Positions 1 to 15,000 of a DNA stretch of 64,000 bases are shown one piece after another. A model generated the notes under the pieces. It was given only the letters and a program-made list of their open reading frames with translations, ran no database searches and was not told the origin of the DNA. The stretch lies in NCBI RefSeq assembly GCF_030936135.1, contig NC_082603.1:14662880-14726879 (forward strand), given 5' to 3'. Source of the stretch: Gavia stellata. Its lineage: Eukaryota > Chordata > Aves > Gaviiformes > Gaviidae. A program made the translations under genes and the position numbers. Positions within the stretch are counted from its first letter, which is position 1; every line of letters begins with the position of its first letter.

Positions 1-3000
1 TATGTCTGTATCTTTTAGAGCATTCCCTGCAAAGTGGTGATCCCATTTAACACCCATATATGAAGAGATGTTGAGCCTCTGCTACAAACAGGTTCCTCAA
101 CAATGCAGACCTGTGATATGGCTTAAACAGCCACATCTGTTGCAGGGATTAAAATCACCCTGCAGCAGCAGTTACACAACACTTGGCTGTGAAATGCTGA
201 GTAATATCAAGAGAAAGCCTCTGAGATGTTGAAAATGGAGTGGCGGTGCTTGGGAGGCAGTGGGGTTTGAGATGCTTAGTGTGTGCTGCCCAGCCTTAAA
301 TTACTAGCTGATGCAAGCTTCAGAAAGGAGTTGTGGCCATATCCCCTTTCCTTTCCCTAAGGCAAGTTCTATTGGAACACTTAACTTGCACGTTACAGTA
401 GACAAGCCAAGATTGTTATTGTCGAAGCTCTTTGTGTGACCTTCTAGCATGCCAAGTAGCAGAAAAGAATAGATAGATGTAAAGAAAATAGGAAAAGGCT
501 AAAAATCAGCTGTTAAATGATGCAATGTAAGTTAAAATAAAAACCCCCACATTTGAGGGCTATGGATACAAATGGGAACCTTTGCCCCTTAGGCTTGTGT
601 CTCTAGACTAACATAACAGACTTGGTGAAGAAAAGTTGAAAGGAAAAGATGTGCTAATAGGCATAGCCCTACAAGAATTATGAACAATGAAATCCCATAT
701 GTAATTTACCTGGTTTCAAGTTTCCCTACAATTCTTAAGTGTGGAGGATTTCCCTGGGATATTATCCAGGGTTCACAAATTTTTCAAGAGAATGGAGGAT
801 CCATTCCAATAGACTGTTACTTCCGTCCTGTGGAATGAACTACCTATGTATACCTCTTCACCTTTTAAAAAGATGCCCTTACAAACTAGGCATTCCTTCC
901 GCTATTTGCCTCTTTGCTGCTGCCAGTGTCATAAAAGGTGAGGGTTGGCAACATGGAAGAGAACAGCAGCTTTGGTTCATTTGTCTTCATCACTTTTTCC
1001 TGTTTGTAGAAAGGGTTGCTATGCTAGTGTGTAAGCATAATGGATTAGATTTTTGACATGATGCAATCTCATGGAGAAGCTTAAAATTCAATTATAGTTA
1101 AAGTTTAGCTTGCTTTCAGAACCCCTGAAGTTTACATCAGTCCTAAACAATACCTCTAAAACCTCTTGATGGAGAACTGTGCCATGTGTCTTTCTATTCT
1201 CATCAAAACTTAAAACCAAGGCAGGAAGAAAGAAGACTTTGCTTCAAAGCTCCACACAGTAAAAGAGCACCTAAAACTATATACAAGTCTTCTGTTCTTT
1301 ATGTAGCCAGTGCAAATCCAAAATTATTCTGTTTCCTAAGAATAACCCAGATTGACCCTGTGATGTGGCCAGAAAGAGACCAACCTATCAACCAAAAGAG
1401 AAAGCAGTGGTTTACTTAACCATGGAAATTTTCACTTTGTTGTGTATTCTTCATCCACATTTCTGAAGAATCAGTGGTCTGTTTTTCTGTATCACTGCAC
1501 ACTTTATAGGCCTTTACCATTGGACACAAGACCCCCATCACCTATTCTTGCCGTTGACGCAGTTCTGTCTCAAAAGACTAATGTAAACAGGAAAACAAGG
1601 ACTTTGTTATGAAGAAGACCTTACCATCTGTATGACGCAGCTGAAGAGCTTTATTCCTAATGACAGGATCTGCTAAGCCACGATAAGTTCTGAGTATAGG
1701 AAGTCCTCAGGTTGCAAAATCCACTTGCCACATACTGAAAAAGAACTAGGGGAAGTTGACATGTTTCACTTGCAAAATAATTCTCATGCAATATAGTAAG
1801 GCAAGATGGAAGAAGTTTCAGAATTCATCCAATAATTTTGTTGCAGAGCTTGGGAGTAGTATCCTAAGAGTAAAATTCCTGGAGACAGGAATGAGACATA
1901 AGACAGGGACTGAGGCCCCTATCATAATGAAATCACAGCTTTTTTTCCTGGGTGAGTGCTTTGGGGAACAGATGCTTATGGTATTTCTAACCTGCCTACA
2001 GACTGATGGCTGACCTCCACATGGGGCTAATGTAGAGGAGGTAATGGCTACTGCCCCTTATAAAAACGTGCTGGGTCATGTTTAGCCAAATGCCACAAAC
2101 TCCACAATGACAAAAGTCACACCACCTCCTGCAGCACTGGGGGTTCAGTAGAGGCCCTTGAGGGACAGCCTTACATTTCAAGCAGAGCTTTTGTCTCAAA
2201 TTTACTTATGAGCACAGGACTAAATATACGATGGGGCATATACTGAGGATGTACAGCTCAATGACTCTCCATCAAGCTTACACTGCAGATAAGGCTTTCT
2301 TTAATCTGTGTCATATCACAGGAGGCTCCAAGGCATCATGTACCATTCAAGCACAGACAGACTGAATGAGTGGGCTACAGACTTCTCTGTGCCCTGCCTT
2401 GCCTCTCTGATCACAAGTTGAGATGCAAACTCCAAAGGCATTCCCAGAATATGGCAGTGACTTTAACAGACTGGCTCAAATCCTAACCTGTCAGTTCAGA
2501 TCTGACTGAGTCATTATTAATTTATTAAGTAATAAAGAGTATGTCAAAAGCGTTAGTGGGTACTGAAGCATCATCCATATCATGCTGTTACTTACTAACA
2601 CTATCCGTGGCAGAGGGAAACTGCAACAACACCCACTAGCCAAGTCTCAGGCAGGCACTGCTGGGTAGCGTTGTTTGCTACCACCGACACTGGCTTGCTG
2701 AATATTTAAGTGTCATGCACTGGTCACTAGCAGGAAATATTTTTTTAAAGGAAAGTTGAATTACTTTCATATAAAAAAACAACTCACATTTTCTCTAACT
2801 CTAGTAATTTTGATTAGGAAAAAACAGCCAACCCTTTTACTGCTTGCATAATTAAAGAATCACACTGTTCTTCCTGTGTTTTTTCTTGCTTATGATTTTC
2901 CATTGTAATCCATTAAGTGTTACGGTATTAGCAGGGATTTAACACACCAAATTTAATCAACAGTACTTCTCATACATCAGCATTTGTGCTCAGAGAACTA

Positions 3001-6000
3001 CACATTAAATAGTGTTTTTAGTGAATTTACTGATCTTTCCCTCTAAAGTCTGCACCTCCTAATTACAAGTTTCCTTGTTTTGGTATAAAATATTGGCAAG
3101 GTCAAACCCTGCCACTGCAAATTTCCTCAAGAGGCTCACAGAAATGGCCTATCTGCTTGTACAAACCATGGCAGCAAATGTGTTTGGATTATCTACATAT
3201 TTCGTATTCATGAGGTTAACAGTTCTAGCTTGCAGCCAGGAAAATTGCTTTGATTTTTTTAAGTCTCTGAGCAGAAGGCAAATAAAAAATATAACATGCT
3301 TACTACCACATGCAGTTCTTTAAACTCCTGCTACATTTCCCCTGACAATTCCTTTTCCTTTTCAGTCCCTCCTGTCCTGGAATATCTCCCTGAAATTTGC
3401 AGCAAAGGACATCTTCTGGTTGACGTCTTTTAAAATTAATTCTACTAGAGAATATTTGTTTCTTCTCTTGTACCTAAAAGCAACTGGACTTAATTCCTGG
3501 ATCAGAGAGAATCAAACAACATGAATAAACGGTCTTCATTTTCAACACATCATTATTTTGCGACACAATGGGTAGGTTTATCTAACTGTAACCTTAAAGT
3601 CCAAATATTGAGCCCAGCTCTCATCTCATAGTCATCAGGCTAGTAGGAGGTGACCAAATGCATTGTTACTGACAAACAACACATTCCTCCACCGAAATCA
3701 ATACAGGCTGAAATCAATACATCATGGATCTATTTCCACATAGAAAAAAATATGGCCTAAAAAATGAGCCACAAATAGCTCAGCAGTTAGGGCATTCAAA
3801 CAGGCCACGGAATACCTCCAAGTGTCCATCCCATTCTGGAGCAATTAGAGAGTATACATAAGGTCTGTAACATTGCCGGTTTATCCCTGGACTCTGAGCA
3901 TGACTGAAGTCTAGGGAAACATTTCCAGTGCTACCAATGGATCTGGACCAGTTGCAACCAACCACTAGCATCCCCAGCGTGCATAACTGCTGTTTGTCCC
4001 CTTCTCTGAAACTTAGCTGAGAGGCAAAGATGAAAAGCAAACTCCAGTCTCACTGGCTGGTGCTTTACTCACTGCACCTTATGTCTGTGTCACACCTCGC
4101 TTCACCTGCCCTCTGCATCCCCAGCCTATGACCGCACACTCCTCTCCAGGCCTTTCATGAGGAAAATAGGAAAATAGCATTGGAGGTTTTGAAAGTTTTC
4201 CTTCTTACACTGTGATTCAGCTTCTCTCATCTCATTTCCAGGTAGGTCAATTTTGGCTGGGCAAAGGTTTTTCAAACAGAAAGTCTACTACAGGAGCCTG
4301 TAACACTATCTTTCTTCCTAAAAAACTGCATAGCCAGTTTCATCTAGGAGAAGATTCATCTACGTTGATTAAGAATACCGAAATCCTCATCCTTCTCCTT
4401 CATTTTGTGTCTTTATTTCATATAGCTCTAAATACCTGACCTGAATTTCAGTAGGATGCTAGCATGACTCTGGGGCTCCCTGAAGAAAAACAGGGTATAT
4501 TTAAACCCTGGCCCATCACTACTTCTGGAATACTAAAATTTTTCACTGTGTGTATTCCAGTCCATTTGATAACTACATCCACCATTATAAGGTGCAAAAT
4601 CTAGGACATAATTTAGAGTACAGTTGGCACATTCGCACTGAAGAAAATATCATATATACTAGAGTCAAACTCACACCCTGCTGGAATTTTAACAGCTTTT
4701 CCTCCATGAAAAGACTTCAATAGCATTATGCTATTCGTTCATTTTGTCCCTCCATGACTTATGTCAGTAAAGTAATCATGTTTTAATAAAAGAGAGTGCT
4801 TGTTTAAAAGACAGTAAAGGGAAGCTGTTTTCTTGATTTAGTTTACAATTTGGAACGGCTTCAATACAGTATAACAAGTGCTTGAAGCAAAATAGATTTA
4901 AAAAGAGGCCTTCTTTCCATAAAACACGGAATGACATTTACAGATATATGTCCACAGCACACAGTACTAACAACTGGGTAAGGACAACAGTCTGTTCAGC
5001 ATCACCTTTGATACAATTTTTTTCCTTTGAAGTTTAAAATCTCAGTAGAAGATGCAGAAGAAAAGTTTGTCTCCTCTGCCAACTATTTGTATTTTGACCC
5101 AGTCAGGCAGCAAAGGAAGATCTTTCTAAAGCTGTAACAACAGGTGGGTGAAACATGTGTTTGTCCTGGATGCAGAGTGAAAAATGAAGGTAAATGTAGC
5201 CGTGTTCAATGACTACTGCCATTGCCACTAGACAAGGCAAGCTGCAAGCCGCTTGTCTTTTCTCCTCTGAACAGTTTCAAGGAGCCTGGCATCTAGAAAG
5301 AGTCCACAAAGGGACTCTGGCAGCTCCATGAACTAAAATTAGAGGAGGCGCCTGAAGGGCGGCAAGCCCACGCTATCAGCACACAGCGGCATTGCTGCCT
5401 ATTCCCCTGCCAGCCAGGGCAAAGGACAACCAGAAATTCCCCAAAAGCTGCTGTCAAAGCTTTGGTATTCAGAGCAGGCACAGCCAGCGAAGATGCTGAG
5501 AAACAGGCTCAAGGCATAACCAAAAATGCTGAGTTTTGAAAGGTGAGGGAGAAAGAAATAGTGAGGATGAAGGGTAGTAGAGAAGGCGTTGGAAGAATAA
5601 GATAACCTGGAACTTGACCATTAAAAAACCCCAATTGTTAAAAGCAGTGAAGTGCAAATTTGGTGAAGTGAGAATGCAAAAGAAATGTTCAGTGGAGATT
5701 CAGGAAGAACAGAGGAATGGGCTGTATAAATCCTTCCCAGAAATGTGGAAGCAAAAGCACGGGAAGACATGAGAAAAATGTGAAAATTTGTTCCTAGTCT
5801 GAAGTAATTTCTTTTAGTGTGATATGTAAGCCTGTTGAATACTGACAGGAAGGAGATAATCAAACAGGTTTTTTCTTTAAGAAAAACTCCCTCCTGTAAT
5901 ACAGCTTCCTTGCAACTCAGTGGGAAACATTTGAACACAACAAACCAACACATGCAAGTTACTTCTCAGCACAGCAAATGAACTCACAGTTCCTTATGCA

Positions 6001-9000
6001 CTGGGTAGCTTGCTGTCTGTACCTGAGCTACCTAACCTGAAGCTCATTCAGGCATCTCCATGCTGCACTGCACTTACTTTGTTACTATAGCATTAGCATA
6101 ACCAAAGTCTGAGAAATATGAGCCTTTACAGGTACCTGTATACCTTCAAATCCAGAAGGCTTGCCATCTCCCCACTAATCTGTTGTAGAGGCTACTGTAC
6201 TTCATAGAACTGATTTGGGGAAGATGAAAAAGCTATTTGTTGTCATAGAAACAGTAAGACTTTGTGCTACTGTGCAGGCTGATATGTGAGTATATTATTG
6301 TTTGGCCTTTTTCCAGGCAACCAGATTGAGAAACGCTAAAAAGCTTTAAAAAAAGCCCCTGAAATTTTGCCAAACAATCAGATCTACAATTTCCACAAAC
6401 CCATTCAAATATTTACCAATTGTTGTGGATAAATTTGAGAAGTCCCGGGTATGGGAAATACTGTTGAAAAAAATACATTCTTGACCCCAAAAAACAAACA
6501 AGCAATGGACACCTTGTAAGGCTACAGGAAGTGTCCAAAAATCCATAATCAGTTATGAAGAGGCAATTAAAACAACAGCCAATCATCTTCAGTTCCCACC
6601 ACTTAGCTGAGGCTAATACTTTAAAAGCCTATAGTTAGTGTGGTAATTAAGGTTAATACTGCAAAAGCAGATATCCTGAGGGCTTAACAGTTGCCAAAGA
6701 GCACCACTAACTGAGAGGAAAGTAAGGTGTTTATGACTTTTCCTTTACTTTTCCTTTACTTTATGTTCTTTGTAACTGGAGAATAACAGCATCAGTAAAT
6801 CATTAAACAGAATGCGTAGTAGCAACCAAACCTCGTAACACTCCAGCTAAACAGCTGTGTTCCCCTAATAGCTCCAGAGGAAGACAGGTTTACACCCAAG
6901 TTAGAATTCATAGGCCACAGAAATATAGGGCAATTGGAAGTGTTTTAGATCGTCTCATTTACTTTGGACAAAAGAAATTTTCTTTTACTGGAACATCTTT
7001 TTTTTTTTTCCCTTGTAATTTTTCCTAAAATATCTTCATCCTCCACTTGCAGAGCAGTATTTCTTCATTATGACAGAGTGGAAAGATAATTCTGAAAGTG
7101 TTATTAGTTCATAGAAAAGGTGGATATTTTAACTACTTGATTTGGCAAAAGAGTGAATATTACTAGAATAGATTATGCAAAAGTTTAGCTGTATTCTGGG
7201 CACAGGTGGGGGGAAAAAAGCAGTTTAGAGTATAAAGGTGACCTCAATCCATCTGCATTGAAATTTCCCATTCTTATCACAACAGTCCAATTTTCTCTCC
7301 ATCTGTTCCAAATAGTTCAAAACCCTGTCCCATTTAGCATAGAAATCACCACTCCCTTGCTGGAAGCCAGACAAAATGATCCAAATGGCCTTACAGGTCC
7401 TGTGTGAAGGAAAAAAAAAATAGCCCTGTGGCTTGCAAACAGCTTGTCTCTGTCATGCGGGCTTGACATCATCTGACACCTATGAGTTAACGTCCAACTG
7501 TTCTATTGCCCCATAAAAATATTCTGTTTTTCTTACTGAAGCAATCTGCTTCTATTACTGAATACATCTTACTCTTCTCCCATCTCCACAGAAACAATCA
7601 GAATGCCTTAGGAATTGTAAACATGCAATTATTGAACTTTCAGCTCTCTCAGGCTATGAAACTGGATGGACGTGACAGTAAACTGAGCCATAAGGAAAGG
7701 AAAGCAAAACTGCTGGAGGAGCAGTTTGAGTGGGAGTGCTTTTCTTACATTTGATGTCTAATTTCTCCTTGGACAACAGCCTAGGGCTGCAGCCAGCCAA
7801 ACGGCCTCCTCCTATGCCAGACCCAGCATCCATCCTCTATTCCAGCTTCCTTTTGTGGGTTTAGGCCCTTCATATTCAACTTAATTGCCAGCTCCAGGAG
7901 CAATCTAATGTGATGCAGGAGGACATAAGCTTTTGGGAAAAGAATAGCATGTGAAACACAAAATTGTCAGTAAAGGACTAGTAATTTACACTGTAATTGT
8001 TTTTATATTATGTGTATAATTACATGAAACAGAATAGCAGGGTAAATAAAAAAAAAAAGCTGCCATTTTCTAGATTCTCCTTACTTCATTGACTATTCAG
8101 ACTGATGCCAGTTGTTAGAGCTCAACAAAAGAGGGGAACTGAGAAGCCCGCGGTGATACTATTTCTGACCTAACCACAGAGTACAATCACACAGTGACAT
8201 TTAGCCTACACTCCCCTTCAACAACAATCCTGGGTGACCACTGGCTGTGGAAAATCCAGCCCAAGCCCTTTTCTTTTCCTTCCATATGCTGAATAAGTAC
8301 TTTTTAAAGACAAAGGGAGTTTGATTAGATATGCCACTTTTTTCCAAGAGAGGAGAAGAAGCCCATGAGTTTGGGCTATGTATTTGATCAGCAAGATAAT
8401 CCACTTGTTGTCAAAGCCTCTGATTATCCAAGCACAGTAGCATTGGATGCTCTGCTGCATCTGTAGTTATTCATTGACTTAGACTGCAGTTCTTCACTGG
8501 ACTGCACCTAGAGAGAGATGTCTGTCACTGAAACTTGTAGACATTATGATAATAGTGACATCTTCATGCAGACAAACATGGCAAAGTCCAGTTGGTTTTG
8601 GAATTATCCCTCATTTACCAATATTATAACAACAGCTATTAACTGACATGACACAGTTTTACTTTGCAGAAAGTCACAGAACTATTTTAATATGATAAAA
8701 TATAGTGTAATCTGGAGTCCCTGGGCACCACTTGGAGATGTGGAATGCAGTGAATATACAACTGTATTGCATCTAGACATTTAAAGAGCTGCAAGTCAAG
8801 TATCTTTCTCCTTTTTGTGATATACTTATCATTGTTAGCTAAAATCTAACAGGAAATTCAGGTCTATTTCAAATACACAAAACAATTACATGGGCATTCT
8901 TATACCGACTTAGGTCCCAGAAATGACAGGATGAGTTCACTTCAGGACATATGAAGCAAATTACAATGACATAGTAAAAATCATAGTGCTCACATTGTAT

Positions 9001-10770
9001 GCATTTGTGCCACACCTGAATATGAGAAAATGGCAAATTTGTTCAGGTGAACACTTCTTCAGAATATTTTCTCAAAGCTAAAAGCAAAAAGCAAATTCTT
9101 GAAGGTTGCATGGTCTTCTCATTAGATGACAGGAAAATGAAGGTGGTCTGTATACAAAAGACAAGGAGTCAGGCTGAGACATAAGCGGCAGGTATCACTG
9201 GGCTGAAGCAAACCTCTGAGATTTCCCTGCATGACAACTGCAGGCTTGGGAAATTCCTGTAGCTACAAATTTTTCTTCTGTCATGTCCTGAAAAGGGGCT
9301 TTCCCTGCCTGGGGAATCAGTTTTCTACAGGAAGCAAATGAATTTCATGCCAAGAGTGACATCCTCCCATTCCCAGAAGCCACAGATTCTATGTTGGAAG
9401 ACACCAGAGCCTGTTATATGGTCAGTCTGGTGAGATATTGAAAAGATAGGTCAGATAAATTGCTTATAACTAACCAAACTGAAATTCTCAGATCCAGAGA
9501 TTACTCAGACTTTGCCTCAGGAAAGAAGTAATGGGTGTCCAAGGGAGAAGCACATGCTGTGCGTGGGTCACACAATGAGTGCTGCAGTACCAGCTGGAAG
9601 AAATCTGGCATGAAACTTGCAGATAACCAGAATCTGCAGCTAAGGAAAACTAAAGAGTAGACCTCGCACAACAGAGAACACTAACAGTAGATACAATTCC
9701 CCCCCCCATTATGTATCATTTATATAATGCTACAAAATTACCATACTAACCAAGAAGGGAAACTGGAAAGAAAACAGCTGAGTCATGCCTTAATATGTCA
9801 AAAGAGCAAGGTTAAAAAAAGGACGCTGCTAAAGCATCAATTGAAAAGCTGATGTTGCAAATTTTGGCTCTTGTTTGACTTTGCTTTTATATGAAAAGCT
9901 TGGTTTGATTTTATTTCTTCTTGTTTTTACAGATTCATAATTTATTGCTGCAATATATAAAACTTGCTGCTCATGTTTTTACAGTGGAACTTTCCTTTAG
10001 AAACACTACTGAGGTTGGAAAATGTGTATTTATCTGCCCTCTGCTGGAAACGCACAGCAAAAATACAGCACTGTCAGCACTGTCTTACCTGCACAGTGCG
10101 AAAACGGTTACCCCTTCACATAGAGAAGACCAACTTCATCATGGATTCAGCAGTTACATACGGGCTGGATTTTGTTTAATGTACCGAGTCAAAATAAATT
10201 TTGTCTTATTTGTCCACTATTGACTTCACTCTACTATAGAAATGCTGGGGTCCAATCTAATCCCACCTAAAGAGGAGTAAATAAAAAATATCTCTGTGGA
10301 AATCAAGGGAATTATACTATTACAAAATTGTCTAAACAAAAGCTGAATTATACTGTTAGAAATGCACCTGGTAAAATATGGATTGCCACATTCACAGATA
10401 GAGGCACTTTACATATACTATGTCCATGTCTGTGGAAATACAGTACTGATCCAAGTGGATGAAATCCTAAGTCACCTGAAATTAAAAAAAAAAAAACATT
10501 GCCAGAAATCTGATTTTTTTTTAAAAAACTTTCTGCAGAGATTGTGTCTGAGCCCAACCAGCTTGTGCACAACAGCTTGCTGTGTACACATTACAGGATC
10601 ATTAGGAATGACTGATTGATTTAAAGATGAAGCGAAGATCACAAGAAGAGAGAGGGCTCAACAAAACCACATTCAGAAAGGAACTGACACTACTAATCAA
10701 AACCAGGGGTAGACAGGCCTATGCTATACCAGCTAGCCCTAGGACAGTGAGGAAGCAAACGATCTTTGAG
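1..10770. other. Intergenic DNA, no gene seen
   Basis: About 10.8 kb of AT-rich sequence. Open frames on both strands are short (110 codons or fewer), have ordinary base composition and match no protein family I recognise. Short homopolymers occur, for example C9 near 9702. I saw no CpG island, tRNA-like structure or splice-flanked conserved exon. Distal enhancers cannot be judged from sequence alone. Confidence 0.6.
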
Positions 10771-10790
10771 GATGAACCTTGAGGTTCATC
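10771..10790. repeat. Perfect 9-bp inverted repeat at CR1 5' junction
   Basis: The arms are gatgaacct (10771-10779) and aggttcatc (10782-10790), separated by tg. The right arm belongs to the CR1 sequence: the same bases occur inside the longer copy near 53148-53156. The left arm is its exact complement and abuts unrelated flanking DNA. This looks like a short snap-back formed during 5'-truncated insertion. Confidence 0.7.
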
Positions 10791-11997
10791 TTGAGGGCGC
10801 TCACAGGGCGCTTACAGGACAATGAAGGTATCAGGCCCAGCCAGCACAGGTTCAGGAAAGGCAGGTCCTGCTTGACCAACCTGATCTCCTCCTATGACCA
10901 GGTGACCTGCCTAGTGGATGAGGGAAAGGCTGTGGATGTTGTCTACCTGGACTTTAGTAAAGCCTTTGACACTGTCTCCCACAGTATTCTCCTGGAGAAG
11001 CTGCCGACTTGTGGTTTAGACAGGTGCACTCTTCGCTGGGTAAAAAACTGGCTGGACGGCCGAGCCCAGAGAGTTGTGGTGAATGGAGTCAAATACAGTT
11101 GGCGGCCGGTCACAAGCGGAGTCCCACAGGGCTCAGTTTTGGGGCCGGTCTTGTTTAATATCTTTATTGATGATCTGGATGAGGGGATGGAGTGCACCCT
11201 CAGCAAGTTTGCAGACGATACCAAGTTGGGCAGCAGCGTTGATCTGCTTGAGGGTAGGAAGGCTCTGCAGAGGGATCTGGACAGGCTGGATGGATGGGCC
11301 GAGGCCAATTGTATGAGGTTCAACAAGGCCGAGTGCTGAGTCCTACACTTGGTCACAGCGACACAGACTTGGGGACGAGTGGCTGGAAAGCTCCCCCGCA
11401 GAAAAGGACCTGGGGCTGTTGATTGACAGCCGGCTGAATATGAGCCAGCAGTGTGCCCAGGTGGCCAAGAAGGCCAACAGCATCCTGGCCTGTATCAGAA
11501 ATAGTGTGGCCAGCAGGAGCAGGGAGGTGATTGTGCCCCTGTACTCGGTACTGGTGAGGCCGCACCTCGAATACTGCGTTCAGTTTTGGGCCCCTCACTA
11601 CAAGAGGGACATTAAGGTGCTGGAGCGTGTCCAGAGAAGGGCGACAAAGCTGGTGAGGGATCTGGAGCACAAGTCTTATGAGGAGCAGCTAAGGGAACTG
11701 GGGTTGTTTAGTCTGCAGAAGAGGAGGCTGAGGGGAGACCTTATCGCTCTCTACAATTACCTGAAAGGGGGTTGCAGAGAGGTGGGTGTTGGTCTCTTCT
11801 CCCAAGTAACTAGTGATAGAATGAGAGGAAATGGCCTCAAGTTGCACCAGGGTAGGTTTAGACTGGATATTAGGAAAAATTTCTTTACTGAGAGAGTGGT
11901 GAAACACTGGAATAAGCTGCCCAGGGAAGTGGTGGAGTCACCATCATTGGAGGTGTTCAAAGAACATGTGGACGTGGCATTGTGGGACATGGTTTAA
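10781..11997 (+). pseudogene. CR1 ORF2 reverse transcriptase fragment, broken
   Basis: Non-LTR reverse transcriptase, which in an active element copies its own RNA at a nicked target. The first open piece runs to 11339. It shows [11 protein letters not shown], the [10 protein letters not shown] block, [11 protein letters not shown] and the catalytic FADDTKLG box. It ends at a premature TGA at 11337-11339. Compared with copy C, this copy also lacks bases just after the stop (around 11350-11370). A second piece, from about 11380, reads through the C-terminal region to ALWDMV and a stop at 11997. The endonuclease and N-terminal RT are absent. It is not functional. Confidence 0.9.
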
Positions 11998-12066
11998 TGG
12001 GCATGGTGGTGTTGGTTGGACTTGATGATCTAACAGGTCTTTTCCAACCATTGTGATTCTGTGATC
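10781..12066 (+). mobile_element. CR1 LINE copy A, 5'-truncated
   Basis: This is a chicken-repeat-1 type non-LTR retrotransposon of about 1.29 kb. It keeps the 3' part of ORF2 (reverse transcriptase palm to C-terminus), a short 3' UTR and the family's terminal octamer-like repeat (attctgtgat near 12055-12065). The 5' end is truncated inside the RT domain. It closely resembles copy C at 52.1-54.5 kb and lies in the same orientation, so both probably come from the same subfamily. No clear target-site duplication was seen, as is usual for CR1. Confidence 0.93.
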
Positions 12067-15000
12067 TACCAAAAAACACTAAACACATCCAGCCCCATTA
12101 CCACATTTACCGTTCTTCTGAAGTCATTCCTCCCCACAATCAACATTATCAGAAAATATTATGTTTCCTTAAGCATCTATTTTCTTGACTTGAATCAGTT
12201 GCTTTACCTTCCTTTATTTTTTCTTTCCTTTTTTTTTTTTTTGAGGGAAGACTCATACAGTGATTCAAGCATCTGAGTGAAACATGCATTTTTCAAGCAG
12301 TTCTGTAATAACTTATTGGTGACGGCAGTCACAAGACAGAAGATTTTCTTGCAGTACTACTACTTTTGTTAACCCAGGTCCAGCTGTGATATCTGTTAGA
12401 CTATCATCCCAACCCAGAATTCTACCTAATATATAGGAAAAAGCATGGTTAGTTAAAACTGACAGAAACAACCCACTAATTAGCATGCAGATTCTATTCT
12501 AAAAATCACACTGCTTCTTTTGCGTGCTCTGCATTTAGTTCATCTCCTCCTATAAGCTGATTCAGACCAGCCAAACCTCAAAAAGCCCAGATGTTTTTCC
12601 AAAGACAACCTTTAGGATTATAAAACATATATGCAGCATTGCTCTTTGTGCTTCACTATATATGCAGCATTGCTCTTTGTGCTTCACTATATATGCATTT
12701 TACATTAATTCAGTTAGTCCATATGTGGTAGCAGATTTTCAGCATTCAGAAGGTGTATATTATCATAATAAAAAATGCAAAAATACTGCACTGGCCATCA
12801 TGCAGCACTTTTTCTGGGCTTGGCTTGGCTTCACCTAGTGAAAGGCTTCACCCTTTGTGGTTTTTTCTTACTGATGGAAAATGACATCATATTCAAAACT
12901 AACACAACTGCCTCCTAATTTTATTGCTTTACATGATGATTGACCCTGCTAGTCTTTTATCTATAAAAGATTTTTTTTTTTTTAAATTGCTTTCCTCAAG
13001 GAAACATTTCACCCCCCCATGGAGGCTCTGACTGGAATGCATCCTAGAGAAACATAGGATGGTAAAGCCATTTAAATAAAACATTAGCCTGTCCTCTTCT
13101 ACCTTTCATGCTGTTACTTTAAATTAATTTTTAATCAGTTGCTATCCCAGATACATTCCTCCTTTAAACATACACTTATCACGTACTGTTAAAAGCACTT
13201 CTAAAAGGGCAATTTAAACGCAGTGCCAAAGCTGCTCCTTAGAAGCCCTCTAATTCACGTTGATCTCTGGTATCAGCTTCAACCACTACAACCTTCCTTT
13301 TTACAAGCTTCTAGATGTGTATTCAAGCTGTGCTTTGGATTACAATCCATTTCTGCCTTCGTGGCTTGCTGAAAGGGATTCTGTATTAAACAGGAGGCTT
13401 TCAAAGCTGCAAAGAGCAGTTAGTTAGGAATTCATCTACCAGACATATTTTAGAAAGTTCTTCCTAACATTTTATTTGTTTTAAAACATACAAGTATTAA
13501 AAAAAAAAAAAAACAAACCAGCTAGCTATGCTTCTATAAAGTTTGGTCCTTCTGTATGACTGAAGCTTTCTGTTACAAAAAAAGGAGAGGATGAGGTCCA
13601 TGATTCATAACACATATATGAAAAATGACAAAATATACAGCCAACACTGCTTAGCAACTGTCTTTTCACTGTAAACTCTCCTGTTGTTTCTCATTTGCCA
13701 AACTTTAAGCATTCTGCCTTCCTTTACCACAGGGCTGCCTGCATCAGACTAAGAGTTTTTCTGGGGGGAAAAACGGGGCGGGGGGCGGGGAGAAGAAGAA
13801 AAAACCCCAAACAAACTCCAAATCACTTGTTTCTCATCACTGCAAATTTATCACTTTCACTGGGAAGTTCTAACATGTCTACCTTTGAAGTGGGTCCAGC
13901 TGAGAAGTATACTTTTATTATGTTTTGTCATGACCGAAATCTGACTAAATCCTCCCAGAATTTTAACCAATGCTAGTTCAGTAAAAATTTAATGGACTTT
14001 GGGGCCTGAATAATCTGAGGAGTCTCTCCCACTGAGCATGTTCCAGCACTTCAGACCAGGCAATGAAACCATAAACACACCAGCCTACAGACAAGGCTGC
14101 AACACCAGGGGTGGGACTTCCCAGGAGTCACTTCTCAAAGTCAAGGGTCCCCTGTGTCCAAGGGGTACTCTGGGTTTTCTGACGTCTTGAGTTTGGCTTT
14201 ACAACTTGAACATTACATCCAGGTAGCCTTTACTATGTAATCGCACAATACATGATAGCAGTATAAGATGCATGAAAACACACATGCATTTTGCAAAAGC
14301 ATTCCATATTATCACTACTTCACTACTAGGTCAAATTCCAGTGTAAAGCTTTAAAACCTTGCCATAAAAATGAACACTAACAAAATTAAACATTTCAGGT
14401 CAACAACTGTTTCAGAGCAGCAAAACCCTCTACTGAATCTTTAGATACTGCAGGCAGTACGATACACAAATCAGCAGCACACGTGCACGTCTGTCTGCCC
14501 ATGTTAATGCTACAAACACACATGAATTCCTCACAGAAGGAACACTGCACACAAGTGACACATCCAGCAGCAGAGCTCCTTGCCTTTGGGGAGTTTTTTC
14601 CCCCCACCTTTTAGTCTGTAACAGTGTAAATATATTAACCACCAGGATGCAATGCAAACCTCGTCTTTTTCTCTGCAGCCAGGCAGGACATGACTGATGG
14701 GTGAAGCTCTGCAGAAGATTTGGGGTCTGGTGGGAATTTATTCCATTAGGACAATGCTGTGAAGTACTTGATAAGACTGTTTATTATAGCAGTACATTTC
14801 TAAGCTATTGCCAAACATGTCTGGGCCAATGAAATTATATAAATTAATCGCAACAGGCATTCAACCTATGTCTTGACAATTTTGGACCAAAGCAAGCATG
14901 ATTGTGTCCAGGAAGGGAAGGAAGGAAAATTTTCTTTTAGGTAATACTGACTAAGGCAGAAGTCATACCCTTGCAATTCATGATCAACTGACAAAAACTG

